From Chitinophagaceae bacterium (GTDB lineage: Bacteria > Bacteroidota > Bacteroidia > Chitinophagales > Chitinophagaceae), in NCBI GenBank assembly GCA_021151685.1, contig JAGKWS010000070.1:1-21195 (forward strand): 21,195 bases of DNA, written 5' to 3'. The notes beneath the pieces are model-generated. The model saw only the letters and a list, made by a program, of their open reading frames with translations, ran no database searches and was not told the origin of the DNA. Shown one piece after another: positions 1 to 7,679 of this stretch. The stretch's first letter is position 1. Every line of letters starts with the position of its first letter. Position numbers and translations under genes: made by a program.

Positions 1-570
1 ATGGTAATCTTCGGCCACATAAAATTTTGTAAATGGGCTTATCTCGGTCACCACGGGTTTGTCCCACGCTTTTTCCTCATTCAGCTTTTTCTTGTACGCC
101 TCGGCCTTCTGTTTTTGCTCTTCGTTATGAAAGAATATTACAGAGCGGTATTGGGTGCCCACATCATTGCCCTGCCGGTTCAACTGGGTGGGGTCGTGGC
201 AGGTCCAGAAGGCAGCCAGCAACTCATCGAAGCTAATCACAGCCGGATCATAATAAACGTTACATACCTCGGCATGACCTGTTGTGCCGTTACATACCTG
301 CCTGTAGGTAGGGTTGTCTACCTGCCCGCCACTGAAGCCAGATTCTACCAAACGCACCCCTTTCAACATCTGAAACTGCGCTTCCGTACACCAGTAACAT
401 CCTGCCCCAAAAGTGGCTACTTCCTCTTTGTGTGTCTTTTCTCCTGCTGTTGTGTTATTCATCTGCTTAAATGTTTTCGACTCATGGTACCTGTCTGTTT
501 GCGCACAGGCCAGTAACTGTAGTACCAACATCAGTACCGGCATCAACAATAATGTTTTTAGCTGTCTCAT
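1..570 (-). CDS. msrA: Peptide methionine sulfoxide reductase A, lipoprotein form, 3' end cut by window edge
   Basis: MsrA reduces methionine-S-sulfoxide in proteins with thioredoxin-type reductants. The 190 visible residues begin MRQLKTLLLMPVLML and reach an LLAC lipobox at about residues 20-23, so the enzyme probably acts in the periplasm or on the outer membrane. Cleavage after the common Bacteroidota ACAQ signal is also possible. The catalytic motif is GAGCYWCTEAQF, matching the family GCFWCxE nucleophile region. Further conserved blocks are ESGFSGG, TGHAEVCNVYYDP, FWTCHDPTQLNRQGNDVGTQYRS and, at the edge, YVAEDYH. Roughly the last 25-40 residues lie outside the window, so resolving cysteines and any MsrB fusion cannot be judged. 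The ATG at 570 is the only start that keeps the signal sequence. A terminator-like hairpin at 719-748 separates it from the T9SS gene upstream. Confidence 0.95.
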   Translation of the reverse strand, partial: MRQLKTLLLMPVLMLVLQLLACAQTDRYHESKTFKQMNNTTAGEKTHKEEVATFGAGCYWCTEAQFQMLKGVRLVESGFSGGQVDNPTYRQVCNGTTGHAEVCNVYYDPAVISFDELLAAFWTCHDPTQLNRQGNDVGTQYRSVIFFHNEEQKQKAEAYKKKLNEEKAWDKPVVTEISPFTKFYVAEDYH

Positions 571-577
571 GCTATCT

Positions 578-607
578 CAAATTTACAGAGTATATACGTC
601 TCACAAC
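578..607 (-). promoter_or_regulatory. Candidate Bacteroidota-type promoter for msrA
   Basis: On the minus strand, GTTG (607-604) is followed by an 18-nt spacer and TAAATTTG (585-578), a full match to the TAnnTTTG -7 element. The expected start of transcription lies only a few bases before the ATG at 570, so the mRNA would be almost leaderless. This is a motif match only. Confidence 0.35.
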
Positions 608-718
608 ATCAATCAGTTTTATAGGGCATATTCCCTATGCGGATTTTTAACATTTTGTAGTATACCATCATAGAGTGCTGCTTACAAACACAGCTTTGCA
701 GCATACATAGTACTTACA

Positions 719-748
719 AGAAAGGCTGCCATCCGTGGCAGCCCTTCT
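719..748 (-). terminator. Rho-independent terminator after the T9SS surface protein gene
   Basis: Read on the minus strand, AGAAGGGCTGCC and GGCAGCCTTTCT pair over 12 bp (one G-T) around a 6-nt loop. The second arm ends in a T-rich run. It starts 27 bases after the stop codon of the 775-2847 gene. Confidence 0.75.
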
Positions 749-774
749 GATAGAGTGGGTATATCTTTTGTATT

Positions 775-2847
775 TTATTCAACTGTCAGTTTCGCAGTGT
801 GCTGTGCATGGCTTCCGGTCAGGCGCACCATATACAGCCCCTTTGCCAGTCCGGCAATATTCAAGGCAGGTGTGGCATCAGAAGCAACAGTAGTCATTAC
901 AGTTCTGCCGGTCATGTCTTGTATGGTTACAACTGTTTCGCCCAACATTGCTGTATTTATGTATAGTCTGTTTGTTGCAGGGTTAGGGTATAGCACTACT
1001 TCATTCTTTTGCACGCAGGCAACAGATGTAGGTATTGCCCATGGCAGTATCACACCAGATGTGGTGTACTTCTGAAACCCAACAAGCGGAGCCGATGGGG
1101 AACCAGAACTAAGCGTCAGAATTGGCGAAGGTGTCGTATAATAACTATACTCGGTAGGGTACACTTCATAGCTGCCATAGGCCAGTCCGCTAAAGGTATA
1201 TGCCCCGGCCGCATCAGTATAGGTACAAGTCAAAATATCACCCGTAGCATTACGCAGGTACACCGTTATACCCTGCACAGGTATCGCATCAGCAGTACCC
1301 TTGCCCGCTCCTGCATATACATAGCCACTTATAAAACCCGGCCCCGTTGGTACCGTGCCATATATCATGTTTATATTTTGCGCATCAGCCGTCGTGGCAG
1401 TATGCACAATAGTAGCAGCACTGTTCCATACCGTGGTAGATGCTCCATAGGTAGGTACATAGTCGCTGGTACCCGCTACAGTACCAAGTAATCTGGCTTT
1501 TACCAAATAATTGCCTGCTGGTTTACCGTCGAACTGGTAATACAATGTAGACCCGGACGTACAGGCCATAGTAGAATCCAACGCAGTAATAGAACTATCA
1601 ATCGGATTGAACTGTATGAGCCATACCCGTACCGATGGTGTAGCCGGCGCAGTACCGCTGAAAGTGATATTGCCATATACCTTGTTGGGCGATAGGGTGA
1701 TGGTAGCAGTAGCACCACAACCCAGCGTACCATAATCCTGGGCGGTATAAGTGGTAGTGGTGGTTACCGTAGCTATTGGCGATGTACAAGACCCACAAGT
1801 AAGGCCACTGGGCGGTAGCCACATATAACTACCTGTTCCACCAGTCACATTCAGTGTATAACCGGGGCCACAGGCAACCGGCGAAGAGGTAACTGTGAGT
1901 GTTGGCACCGCTGTTACCGTTACAACTCTGGTAGTATAACAGCCACTTGGCAACGCATAAGTGAGCGTAGTGGTACCGGGGTTAATAGGAGTAAACACAC
2001 CAGTTGCCGACATAATAACCCCAATACCAGGTGTAGAGCTGGCCCATATACCACCTGCAGGCGAGCTGGTACGCGTTTGTGTAGTGCCTATACAGGCATA
2101 ACCAACCCCAGATATAGCAGTAGGCGATGCTATAATGCTATCCGAAACAACTGCCATGCAGCCCGATGTATTGGTATACGTAACTGATGCCACACCGGCA
2201 CCAAGCCCTGTTACCAGCCCCGAAGAAGACACAGACGCTACCGAAGAAGGTGTTACCGACCACGTTCCCCCCACAGGGCTACCCGAATGCGACACAGTAC
2301 CGCCAATACAAACACTCGTAGGGCCGGTAGTAACTATACTCGCCCCGGCATTCACCGTTACCACACGGGTTACCGTGGCACTGCAACCTGAAGACGATAC
2401 TGTATAAGAAATTGTAGACGTACCGGATGCTACGCCATAAATAATGCCAGATGCGCCTACTGTGGCCACAGCAGGGGTTGCACTACTCCATGTGCCGCCA
2501 CCAACTGTAGATGCCCACGTAGTACTACTACCCGAACAAACAGTGCCACTACCCGTCAATACCCCTGCCGATGGGGTAGCAACCACAGATACTGCAACGG
2601 TGGCAAAACCACCGGCCGGAATTGTGTAAGTCAGCATGGCAACACCCAAAGATACCCCGGTGGCAACACCGGTACTGGTAGCTACCGTTGCAACAGTCAG
2701 GTTGCTGCTACTCCATGTGCCACCTGCCGGTGTACCCATGTAAGTAGCCGATGTACCCACACACATCATACCGGGTCCTGTAGCGGTTTGGGCTCGCCCC
2801 ACAACCGCACTTAAAAACAAAACAAGAAATAGTAATTTACTTTTCAT
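775..2847 (-). CDS. Secreted Ig-like (Big2-type) repeat protein with T9SS type A sorting domain
   Basis: This 690-residue protein starts with a signal peptide (MKSKLLFLVLFLSAVVGRAQ, cleavage expected near residue 20). The ATG at 2847 is preferred over the in-frame TTG at 2856. About residues 21-313 hold four repeats of about 74 residues. Each has a Cys in a CVG/CSG/CIG motif, a GGTW-type strand, a variant of VATV...GVATG and a TYT strand, as in bacterial Ig-like group 2 domains. A PKD-like, Cys-containing unit follows to about 390, then a beta-rich region to about 500. A carboxypeptidase-regulatory or SdrD-B-like domain (GYVYAGAGKG...VYLRN...GAYTFSGLAYGSYEVYP) spans about 505-600. The last 76 residues carry VVLYPNPATNRLYI and GLAKGLYMVRL, the classic Por secretion sorting tail. 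It is probably exported by the type IX system and attached or released at the cell surface. The binding target cannot be told from the sequence. Confidence 0.93.
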   Translation of the reverse strand: MKSKLLFLVLFLSAVVGRAQTATGPGMMCVGTSATYMGTPAGGTWSSSNLTVATVATSTGVATGVSLGVAMLTYTIPAGGFATVAVSVVATPSAGVLTGSGTVCSGSSTTWASTVGGGTWSSATPAVATVGASGIIYGVASGTSTISYTVSSSGCSATVTRVVTVNAGASIVTTGPTSVCIGGTVSHSGSPVGGTWSVTPSSVASVSSSGLVTGLGAGVASVTYTNTSGCMAVVSDSIIASPTAISGVGYACIGTTQTRTSSPAGGIWASSTPGIGVIMSATGVFTPINPGTTTLTYALPSGCYTTRVVTVTAVPTLTVTSSPVACGPGYTLNVTGGTGSYMWLPPSGLTCGSCTSPIATVTTTTTYTAQDYGTLGCGATATITLSPNKVYGNITFSGTAPATPSVRVWLIQFNPIDSSITALDSTMACTSGSTLYYQFDGKPAGNYLVKARLLGTVAGTSDYVPTYGASTTVWNSAATIVHTATTADAQNINMIYGTVPTGPGFISGYVYAGAGKGTADAIPVQGITVYLRNATGDILTCTYTDAAGAYTFSGLAYGSYEVYPTEYSYYTTPSPILTLSSGSPSAPLVGFQKYTTSGVILPWAIPTSVACVQKNEVVLYPNPATNRLYINTAMLGETVVTIQDMTGRTVMTTVASDATPALNIAGLAKGLYMVRLTGSHAQHTAKLTVE

Positions 2848-3067
2848 AAAAGGCAAAAAATTTGTGTGATGAAATAATTCTAATGCTACAAGTATAATAG
2901 GTACTACCAGGTATCTGGCCGAAACTACATATTACCCATTGCAACTATAAGGCGCAATATTTTACATCATTGTTAGCACTCAGCCTATATTTCTTGTTAC
3001 TACACACCGTTGCCAACATGTTCAAAAACACAAACTGCTAGAAAACACACATCCATTTGTAAAAAAA
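2848..3067. other. AT-rich intergenic region, no gene seen
   Basis: No convincing coding frame is present here. On the minus strand TATACTTG lies upstream of the T9SS gene and matches the TAnnTTTG element at seven of eight positions, but no TTTG was seen at the right distance. A small TTGC...GCAA inverted repeat occurs near 2940-2955. The stretch probably carries promoters for the flanking genes, but none can be named with confidence. Confidence 0.4.
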
Positions 3068-3079
3068 ATGAAAAAAATA

Positions 3080-3110
3080 TTTGCAGATTTTGAAAAAATA
3101 AATAGCTTTG
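3080..3110 (+). promoter_or_regulatory. Perfect TTTG-N19-TAnnTTTG promoter match
   Basis: TTTG at 3080-3083, a 19-nt spacer and TAGCTTTG at 3103-3110 fit the Bacteroidota housekeeping promoter exactly. It lies inside the proposed 3068-3404 reading frame, so either this match is chance in AT-rich coding DNA or that frame is not a gene. If active, it would drive a transcript of about 55-60 nt up to the hairpin at 3143-3173. Confidence 0.35.
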
Positions 3111-3142
3111 CATCAGTTTTCATAGTGATAGGGTTTATAGGG

Positions 3143-3173
3143 GCTGGCCTGTTCTCAGGCTGGCTTTTTTTTT
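3143..3173 (+). terminator. Terminator-like hairpin with T9 run
   Basis: GCTGGCCTG (3143-3151) pairs with CAGGCTGGC (3156-3164) over 9 bp, including two wobble pairs, around a TTCT loop. Nine Ts follow (3165-3173). It could end a short RNA from the promoter match at 3080-3110. If the surrounding frame is a real gene, the resemblance is accidental. Confidence 0.35.
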
Positions 3174-3367
3174 GCCCCTACCCCATCTACCTTTCCCCTC
3201 TATGGTATCGCCTTGTATACCGGTGTCATATCATTTGAACATAAAATGGGCACAAAAAACACACATATCTCTTTGCGACTCTTCAATCAGCCGTATACCC
3301 TTTTCTTCCTTGGTGCCCCTCATAATGAAGAAACCTTGCCACGCAGTTTTTTCAGATTAAATTGGCA

Positions 3368-4294
3368 TCATAAATATTTTTCATACCATTCAAATTTGCT
3401 GTGAATGATGTTATCTTTCTCAGCCCGTACATAGTTCAGATAGGCAGATGCCGCCGCCGAAAATCGCTTACCCCTTAGCCATACAAGGTACCAGTTAGTC
3501 ACAATCGGGAAATGACTCACAGGCACTATGCGCAATTGTCCGCTCCCCAGTTCGTTACGTAGCCCTATAAGTGGCATTATAGAGCAACCCAGTCCCGCAA
3601 TAACAGCCTGTTTCACGGCCTCGTTCGATGTCAGCTCCATCTTCTTTTTCACCTGTATCTGATGGGTAAAAATGTGTCGCTCCATAGCGGCGCGCGTTGC
3701 CGACCCCTGCTCGCGGTATATTACCGGCAACTCCTCAAACACAGCATTGGTATACCGTTTGGCATTCAGCCCCCAGTCTTGCCCCGCTACCAGATATAGC
3801 TTGTTCTGCATCAAGCCCACATGGTCTACGGCCAGCGAGTCTGGCAACAACGACACCAATGCGAAATCTACCTCGTTTCGCTCCAGCGACTCTATCACAC
3901 GTGCCCGATTGGTTACATCCATAAATAAGTCAACACCCTGATGTCTCTTCAGAAAATCGGTAAGAAAGAACGGCATCACATACTTTCCGGTAGATACGGC
4001 CGATATACGCAACCTCCCGCTTATCTGCCCCTTGTGTGCATGTGTTTTATAGTCCAGCGCATGCACTCCTTCCAGTATTTGCTCGGCAGTTTCGGCTATC
4101 TCCCGCCCAAACTCGGTTATATACAACTGCCTTCCCACTACTTCCGTCAGGGGCAAATCGAACTGGTCCTGAAAATTCCGCAACTGTATCGATACTGCTG
4201 GCTGAGACAAATGCAGCTCCTCCGCAGCCTTCGTTATGCTATTCAGTTGCGCCACCTTCAAAAATATCTTTAACTGATTCAGTGTGTAATTCAT
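3368..4294 (-). CDS. LysR-family regulator, CbbR/CmpR/NdhR-like
   Basis: This 308-residue DNA-binding regulator has the usual LysR layout and length. The N-terminal winged helix-turn-helix reads LNQLKIFLKVAQ, then SITKAAEELHLSQPAVSIQL. A periplasmic-binding-protein-like effector domain covers about residues 90-290. Its start, GRLRISAVSTGKYVMPFFL, with the later VTNRARVIESLERNEVDFAL, resembles CbbR, CmpR and NdhR, which control CO2 fixation and bicarbonate uptake genes in autotrophs. The ATG at 4294 places the HTH where the family has it; an in-frame ATG at 4336 would add 14 unlikely residues. The gene faces purK across a 260-bp gap, the usual LysR arrangement for control of a divergent operon and of itself. 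The effector is unknown; 2-oxoglutarate or phosphorylated sugars are the family precedent. Its 3' end overlaps the pseudogene by 37 bases. Confidence 0.92.
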   Translation of the reverse strand: MNYTLNQLKIFLKVAQLNSITKAAEELHLSQPAVSIQLRNFQDQFDLPLTEVVGRQLYITEFGREIAETAEQILEGVHALDYKTHAHKGQISGRLRISAVSTGKYVMPFFLTDFLKRHQGVDLFMDVTNRARVIESLERNEVDFALVSLLPDSLAVDHVGLMQNKLYLVAGQDWGLNAKRYTNAVFEELPVIYREQGSATRAAMERHIFTHQIQVKKKMELTSNEAVKQAVIAGLGCSIMPLIGLRNELGSGQLRIVPVSHFPIVTNWYLVWLRGKRFSAAASAYLNYVRAEKDNIIHSKFEWYEKYL

Positions 4295-4390
4295 TCCAAT
4301 ATATCCTTTATATGTTGGCGCAAGCCCGCCCGGCATTCACAGTTTTCAACTAATATCCATTCTTTTTCCTCATTGCTACACTTGCACACA

Positions 4391-4430
4391 ACACCAATAC
4401 AAAATACTAAACACCAACACAAAACACATT
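4391..4430. repeat. Two tandem 20-bp imperfect repeats in the lysR-purK gap
   Basis: ACACCAATACAAAATACTAA (4391-4410) is followed directly by ACACCAACACAAAACACATT (4411-4430). Fifteen of the first 17 positions agree. A period of 20 bp places both copies on nearly the same face of the helix, as expected for paired operator half-sites. Low-complexity A/C content makes chance similarity possible. Confidence 0.4.
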
Positions 4431-4451
4431 ACAATAAATAAAACCATAAAA

Positions 4452-4480
4452 CAAACTTATGATTAACATTCCAAAGTTAA
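4452..4480 (-). promoter_or_regulatory. Candidate lysR promoter and overlapping LysR operator dyad
   Basis: On the minus strand two perfect TAnnTTTG elements occur: TAAGTTTG (4459-4452) and TAACTTTG (4479-4472). Neither has a TTTG at the standard distance. The inverted repeat TTAAC-N8-GTTAA (4463-4467 and 4476-4480) overlaps both, which would suit autorepression by the LysR protein. No clear plus-strand promoter for purK was found; CAGTTTTG just downstream is one base off the -7 element. Confidence 0.35.
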
Positions 4481-4554
4481 ATAAAAAGATATAAAAAAGT
4501 GTTGGCAGTTTTGCATCCACAAACAACAAGTGGTAACCCCAAAAAAGAAAGGCA

Positions 4555-5688
4555 ATGTTCGACAATCTGAAAATAGGTATTCTGGGTGGCGGCCAACTGG
4601 GTGCCATGCTGCTGCGCTACGCAATAGACTTCGGTCTCGATGTAGCCGTTCTCGATAAAGATAGCAAATCACCCTGTTCCCGCTACAGTGGCTCATTTAC
4701 CACCGGCGATCCTCTGAGCTATGATGATGTGGTACGCTTCGGCAAAAACCTCGATGTCATTACCATAGAAAAAGAAGCGGTAAACATAGAAGCACTAAAG
4801 ACTCTACGCGATTCAGGCGTTAAGGTCTACCCATCCCCCGAAACCATCGAACTCATTCAGGACAAATATGTACAAAAACAATTCCTGAAAGAGCACAACA
4901 TACCTGTAGTAATGGGCTGGTTGGTGATGGACCGGGCAGAGCTGGAACAACATGTTACCAAATTCCCGGCCTGTCTTAAAAAATGCACCAGTGGTTATGA
5001 TGGCAATGGGGTCATTATGTTGCAAACAGCCGAAGACCTTGGAAAAGCCTTCAACGAACCATGTGTGCTGGAAGAGCTTATAGACGTAAAGCAGGAAATA
5101 TCTGTCATCGTGTCCCGCAACGAAAGCGGTGTTATAGAATGCTATGACCCCGTACTCATGATGTTCGACAAAGAGCGTATGCTGCTCGACTTTCAGATAT
5201 GCCCTGCCGGCCTTGCGCCCGACGTAGCCATGCAGGTATGCAACATAGCCATGCGGGTAGCCACCGCAGTAAACCTCACCGGCATTATGGCGGTAGAGAT
5301 GTTTATTGCCACCAACGGCAAAATATATGTAAATGAACTGGCACCACGCCCCCACAACAGTGGTCACCATACCATAGAGGCCGCTGCTACATCTCAGTTC
5401 GAGCAGCACCTCCGGCTTATACTTGGCTTACCCATGGGCAGCGCGCGCACCACCAAACCATCGGTAATGATTAATGTGTTGGAGCCTGCTGCACATCGCC
5501 GCCAAATTATCGAAGCAGCACTGAAAACAATACTGTGTACCAACGACATACATCTGCACTGGTACGGTAAAGAAAAAGGCCGCGAAGGTCGCAAAATGGG
5601 GCATGTCACCATCACCAGCGAAAGCCGTGAGGAAGCCATGTCCAAATCTATCATGATCAGACATTTATTAAAAGAAACATATGCATAA
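4555..5688 (+). CDS. purK: 5-(carboxyamino)imidazole ribonucleotide synthase
   Basis: PurK is a cytoplasmic ATP-grasp enzyme that joins bicarbonate to aminoimidazole ribonucleotide using ATP, giving N5-CAIR in purine synthesis. The 377-residue product is of normal family length. It opens with the dinucleotide-fold-like IGILGGGQLGAMLL (about residues 8-21). The ATP-binding strand has KKCTSGYDGNGV (about 142-153), and the metal/ATP site has MAVEMF and NELAPRPHNSGHH (from about 260), which is diagnostic of PurK. The ATG at 4555 is the first good start. It is the first gene of a plus-strand series and its last 8 bases overlap the start of purE (ATGCATAA), so translation of the two is probably coupled. 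The order purK-purE is the reverse of the Escherichia coli purEK operon. Confidence 0.97.
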   Translation: MFDNLKIGILGGGQLGAMLLRYAIDFGLDVAVLDKDSKSPCSRYSGSFTTGDPLSYDDVVRFGKNLDVITIEKEAVNIEALKTLRDSGVKVYPSPETIELIQDKYVQKQFLKEHNIPVVMGWLVMDRAELEQHVTKFPACLKKCTSGYDGNGVIMLQTAEDLGKAFNEPCVLEELIDVKQEISVIVSRNESGVIECYDPVLMMFDKERMLLDFQICPAGLAPDVAMQVCNIAMRVATAVNLTGIMAVEMFIATNGKIYVNELAPRPHNSGHHTIEAAATSQFEQHLRLILGLPMGSARTTKPSVMINVLEPAAHRRQIIEAALKTILCTNDIHLHWYGKEKGREGRKMGHVTITSESREEAMSKSIMIRHLLKETYA

Positions 5689-6172
5689 GAAAGTAGCCAT
5701 TATCATGGGCAGCAGCTCAGACGCAGGCATTATGGGCCAGGCAGCAGCCGTACTGCAAGACATCGGCATCCCTTACGAAATGAGGGTAGTATCTGCACAC
5801 CGCAACCCCGAGGGCATGTTCGAATATGCCAAAACACTGGAAGAGCGCGATATAGCCGTTGTAATAGCTGGTGCAGGTGGCGCAGCGCACCTGCCGGGCA
5901 TGGTGGCCGCACTTAGCTGCGTACCAGTCATAGGCGTACCTGTCAAGTCATCCAATTCTATTGATGGTTGGGATTCATTGCTCTCCATAGTACAGATGCC
6001 CAACGACATACCAGTAGCTACCGTTGCCGTAAACGGCGCACACAATGCGGGTGTACTGGCCGCTACCATATTGGCCGTAAGCGACCCTGCACTAATGGCC
6101 AAAATGCAGGCCCGCAAACAGAAAAACCGTGAAAAAACAGAAGAACAAAACAGGTCACTCAATAAAAACTAA
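5681..6172 (+). CDS. purE: N5-carboxyaminoimidazole ribonucleotide mutase (class I PurE)
   Basis: PurE moves the carboxyl group of N5-CAIR, made by PurK, onto carbon 4 of the ring to give CAIR. The 163-residue protein shows the substrate-binding blocks GSSSD (residues 10-14), SAHRNP (38-43) and GAGGAAHLPG (64-73), plus KSSNSIDGWDSLLSIVQMP. All fit the bacterial mutase that works with PurK rather than the class II AIR carboxylase. The catalytic His is present in SAHR. The C-terminus ends in a charged tail (KMQARKQKNREKTEEQNRS) longer than strictly needed. The gene overlaps purK by 8 bases and is 6 bases from the next gene, so co-transcription is very likely. Confidence 0.97.
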   Translation: MHKKVAIIMGSSSDAGIMGQAAAVLQDIGIPYEMRVVSAHRNPEGMFEYAKTLEERDIAVVIAGAGGAAHLPGMVAALSCVPVIGVPVKSSNSIDGWDSLLSIVQMPNDIPVATVAVNGAHNAGVLAATILAVSDPALMAKMQARKQKNREKTEEQNRSLNKN

Positions 6173-6178
6173 ACAACA

Positions 6179-7672
6179 ATGAGCACAGCAACAGTTGCAG
6201 CAAATCCAACGCTGACCAATGCATCAACTACTCCTGCCGTAAAAGTGACTATCGCCCGTGGCGATGGCATCGGTCCCGAAATCATGGATGCTACCCTGCG
6301 CGTATTGTGTGCGGCCGGTGCCGCTCTGGATATGGAAGAGATACAGATAGGCGAGCAGGTGTACCTCAAGGGCAACAGTGCCGGTATAGGTACCGAAGCT
6401 TGGGAATCACTCCGACGCACCAAACTTTTGCTCAAGGCCCCTATTACCACACCACAGGGCGGTGGTGTCAAGAGCATCAACGTTACCATGCGCAAGGTGT
6501 TGGGCCTGTATGCCAATGTACGCCCCTGTGTATCGTACCACCCATTCGTACACACCAAACACCCCATAATGGATGTGGTAATTGTGCGCGAAAACGAAGA
6601 AGACTTGTACGCTGGTATAGAACACCAGCAAACCGACGAGGTAATCCAGTGTCTGAAGCTCATTTCAAGACCCGGTACCGAAAAAATTATCCGTTATGCA
6701 TTCGAATATGCACGTACATACGGACGTAAAAAAGTGACCTGCTTCACCAAGGATAACATCATGAAAATGACCGATGGCCTTTTTCATAAAGTGTTCGATG
6801 AAGTGGGTGCCGAATATCCCGAGATCAAAAAGGAACATTACATCGTAGACATCGGCGCAGCCCGCTTGGCCAACACGCCCGAAAAGTTTGATGTAATAGT
6901 AATGCCCAACCTATACGGAGACATTTTGAGCGATGTAGCTGCCGAAATAACCGGCTCGGTAGGTTTGGCAGGCAGTGCCAACATCGGTGGCGACTTCGCT
7001 ATGTTCGAGGCCATTCACGGCTCGGCACCCGACATTGCCGGCAAGGATATCGCCAACCCATCGGGCCTGTTGCTGGCTGCTGTGCAAATGTTGGTACACA
7101 TAGGCCAGACCCACACTGCCGAAAAAATACACAATGCATGGCTACGCACCATAGAAGATGGTGTACATACCACAGATGTGTATGCTACAGGTACCTCTAA
7201 GGAAAAAGTAGGCACTTCTGCCTTCGCCGATGCAGTTATTGCACGCCTTGGCCTCATGCCCGCTACCCTGCCTGCCGTACGCTACGAGAGCGGAAAAGGC
7301 AACCTCAAAATACAGATTGCCCCCACCGTACAGGCTAAAAAAGAACTGGTAGGTATAGATGTATTCCTGCACCATGCCGACCGCAATGCAGACGCACTGG
7401 CAGCACAACTTACCGACCTGAATATTGCTGGCCTGCATCTGAATATGATAACCAACCGTGGCACCAGTGTATGGCCCAACGGCTTCCCCGAGACGTTCTG
7501 CACAGACCACTGGCGTTGCCGCTTCAAAACCGATGGCCTTACCGGCATCAGCTATCAGGCTGCCGTAGACCTCCTGCAAAAAATACACTTGCGTGGGCTC
7601 AATATCATAAAAACAGAAAATCTGTACCTCATCAACGGCAAACCGTCTTTCACTGCCGGTCAGGGTCAGTAA
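6179..7672 (+). CDS. icd: Isocitrate dehydrogenase, Thermus-type with C-terminal extension, predicted NAD-preferring
   Basis: The enzyme oxidatively decarboxylates isocitrate to 2-oxoglutarate and CO2 in the citrate cycle. The 497-residue protein has the beta-decarboxylating dehydrogenase fold. GDGIGPEI lies at 28-35, the substrate loop KSINVTMRK contains Ser99 (equivalent of the E. coli phosphorylation site), followed by NVRP, ENEEDLYAGIEH, and the metal-binding NLYGDILSDVAAE. About residues 389-497 form an extra domain (VGIDVFLHHADR, MITNRGTSVWP, DHWRCRF, PSFTAGQGQ) like the tail of Thermus thermophilus IDH, which explains the length. The cofactor loop reads GSAPDIAGKDIANP. Asp285, Ile286 and Ala292 sit where NADP enzymes have Lys, Tyr and Val, which points to NAD. 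The gene starts 6 bases after purE. Confidence 0.95.
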   Translation: MSTATVAANPTLTNASTTPAVKVTIARGDGIGPEIMDATLRVLCAAGAALDMEEIQIGEQVYLKGNSAGIGTEAWESLRRTKLLLKAPITTPQGGGVKSINVTMRKVLGLYANVRPCVSYHPFVHTKHPIMDVVIVRENEEDLYAGIEHQQTDEVIQCLKLISRPGTEKIIRYAFEYARTYGRKKVTCFTKDNIMKMTDGLFHKVFDEVGAEYPEIKKEHYIVDIGAARLANTPEKFDVIVMPNLYGDILSDVAAEITGSVGLAGSANIGGDFAMFEAIHGSAPDIAGKDIANPSGLLLAAVQMLVHIGQTHTAEKIHNAWLRTIEDGVHTTDVYATGTSKEKVGTSAFADAVIARLGLMPATLPAVRYESGKGNLKIQIAPTVQAKKELVGIDVFLHHADRNADALAAQLTDLNIAGLHLNMITNRGTSVWPNGFPETFCTDHWRCRFKTDGLTGISYQAAVDLLQKIHLRGLNIIKTENLYLINGKPSFTAGQGQ

Positions 7673-7679
7673 CAAATAG

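Larger units (their letters stand above)
3068..3404 (+). pseudogene. Probable frameshifted gene for a small membrane protein
   Basis: From ATG 3068 a frame reads MKKIFADFEKINSF, then a hydrophobic helix FIVIGFIGAGLFSGWLFF, and ends at a stop at 3236-3238 (56 residues). At the T9 run (3165-3173) a one-base change would join it to the next frame, which stays open to a stop at 3402-3404. That frame reads like folded protein (for example LYGIALYTGVISFEH, THISLRLFNQPYTLFFLG). With eight Ts the product would have 111 residues. The tail overlaps the 3' end of the convergent LysR gene by 37 bases, which suggests truncation as well. Base composition is more AT-rich than the neighbours. Alternatives are a genuine 56-residue protein, a sequencing error in the homopolymer, or no gene at all. 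The family was not recognised. Confidence 0.4.

Noticed and set aside
4295..4336. Upstream ATG (4336) as the start of the LysR gene
   Set aside because: It would add 14 residues (MPGGLAPTYKGYIG) ahead of the standard LysR beginning MNYTLNQLKIF, which starts at 4294.
4813..5409. Minus-strand open frame of 198 codons inside purK
   Set aside because: It is a mirror of the purK coding frame with a biased, motif-free translation, and purK has clear catalytic motifs.
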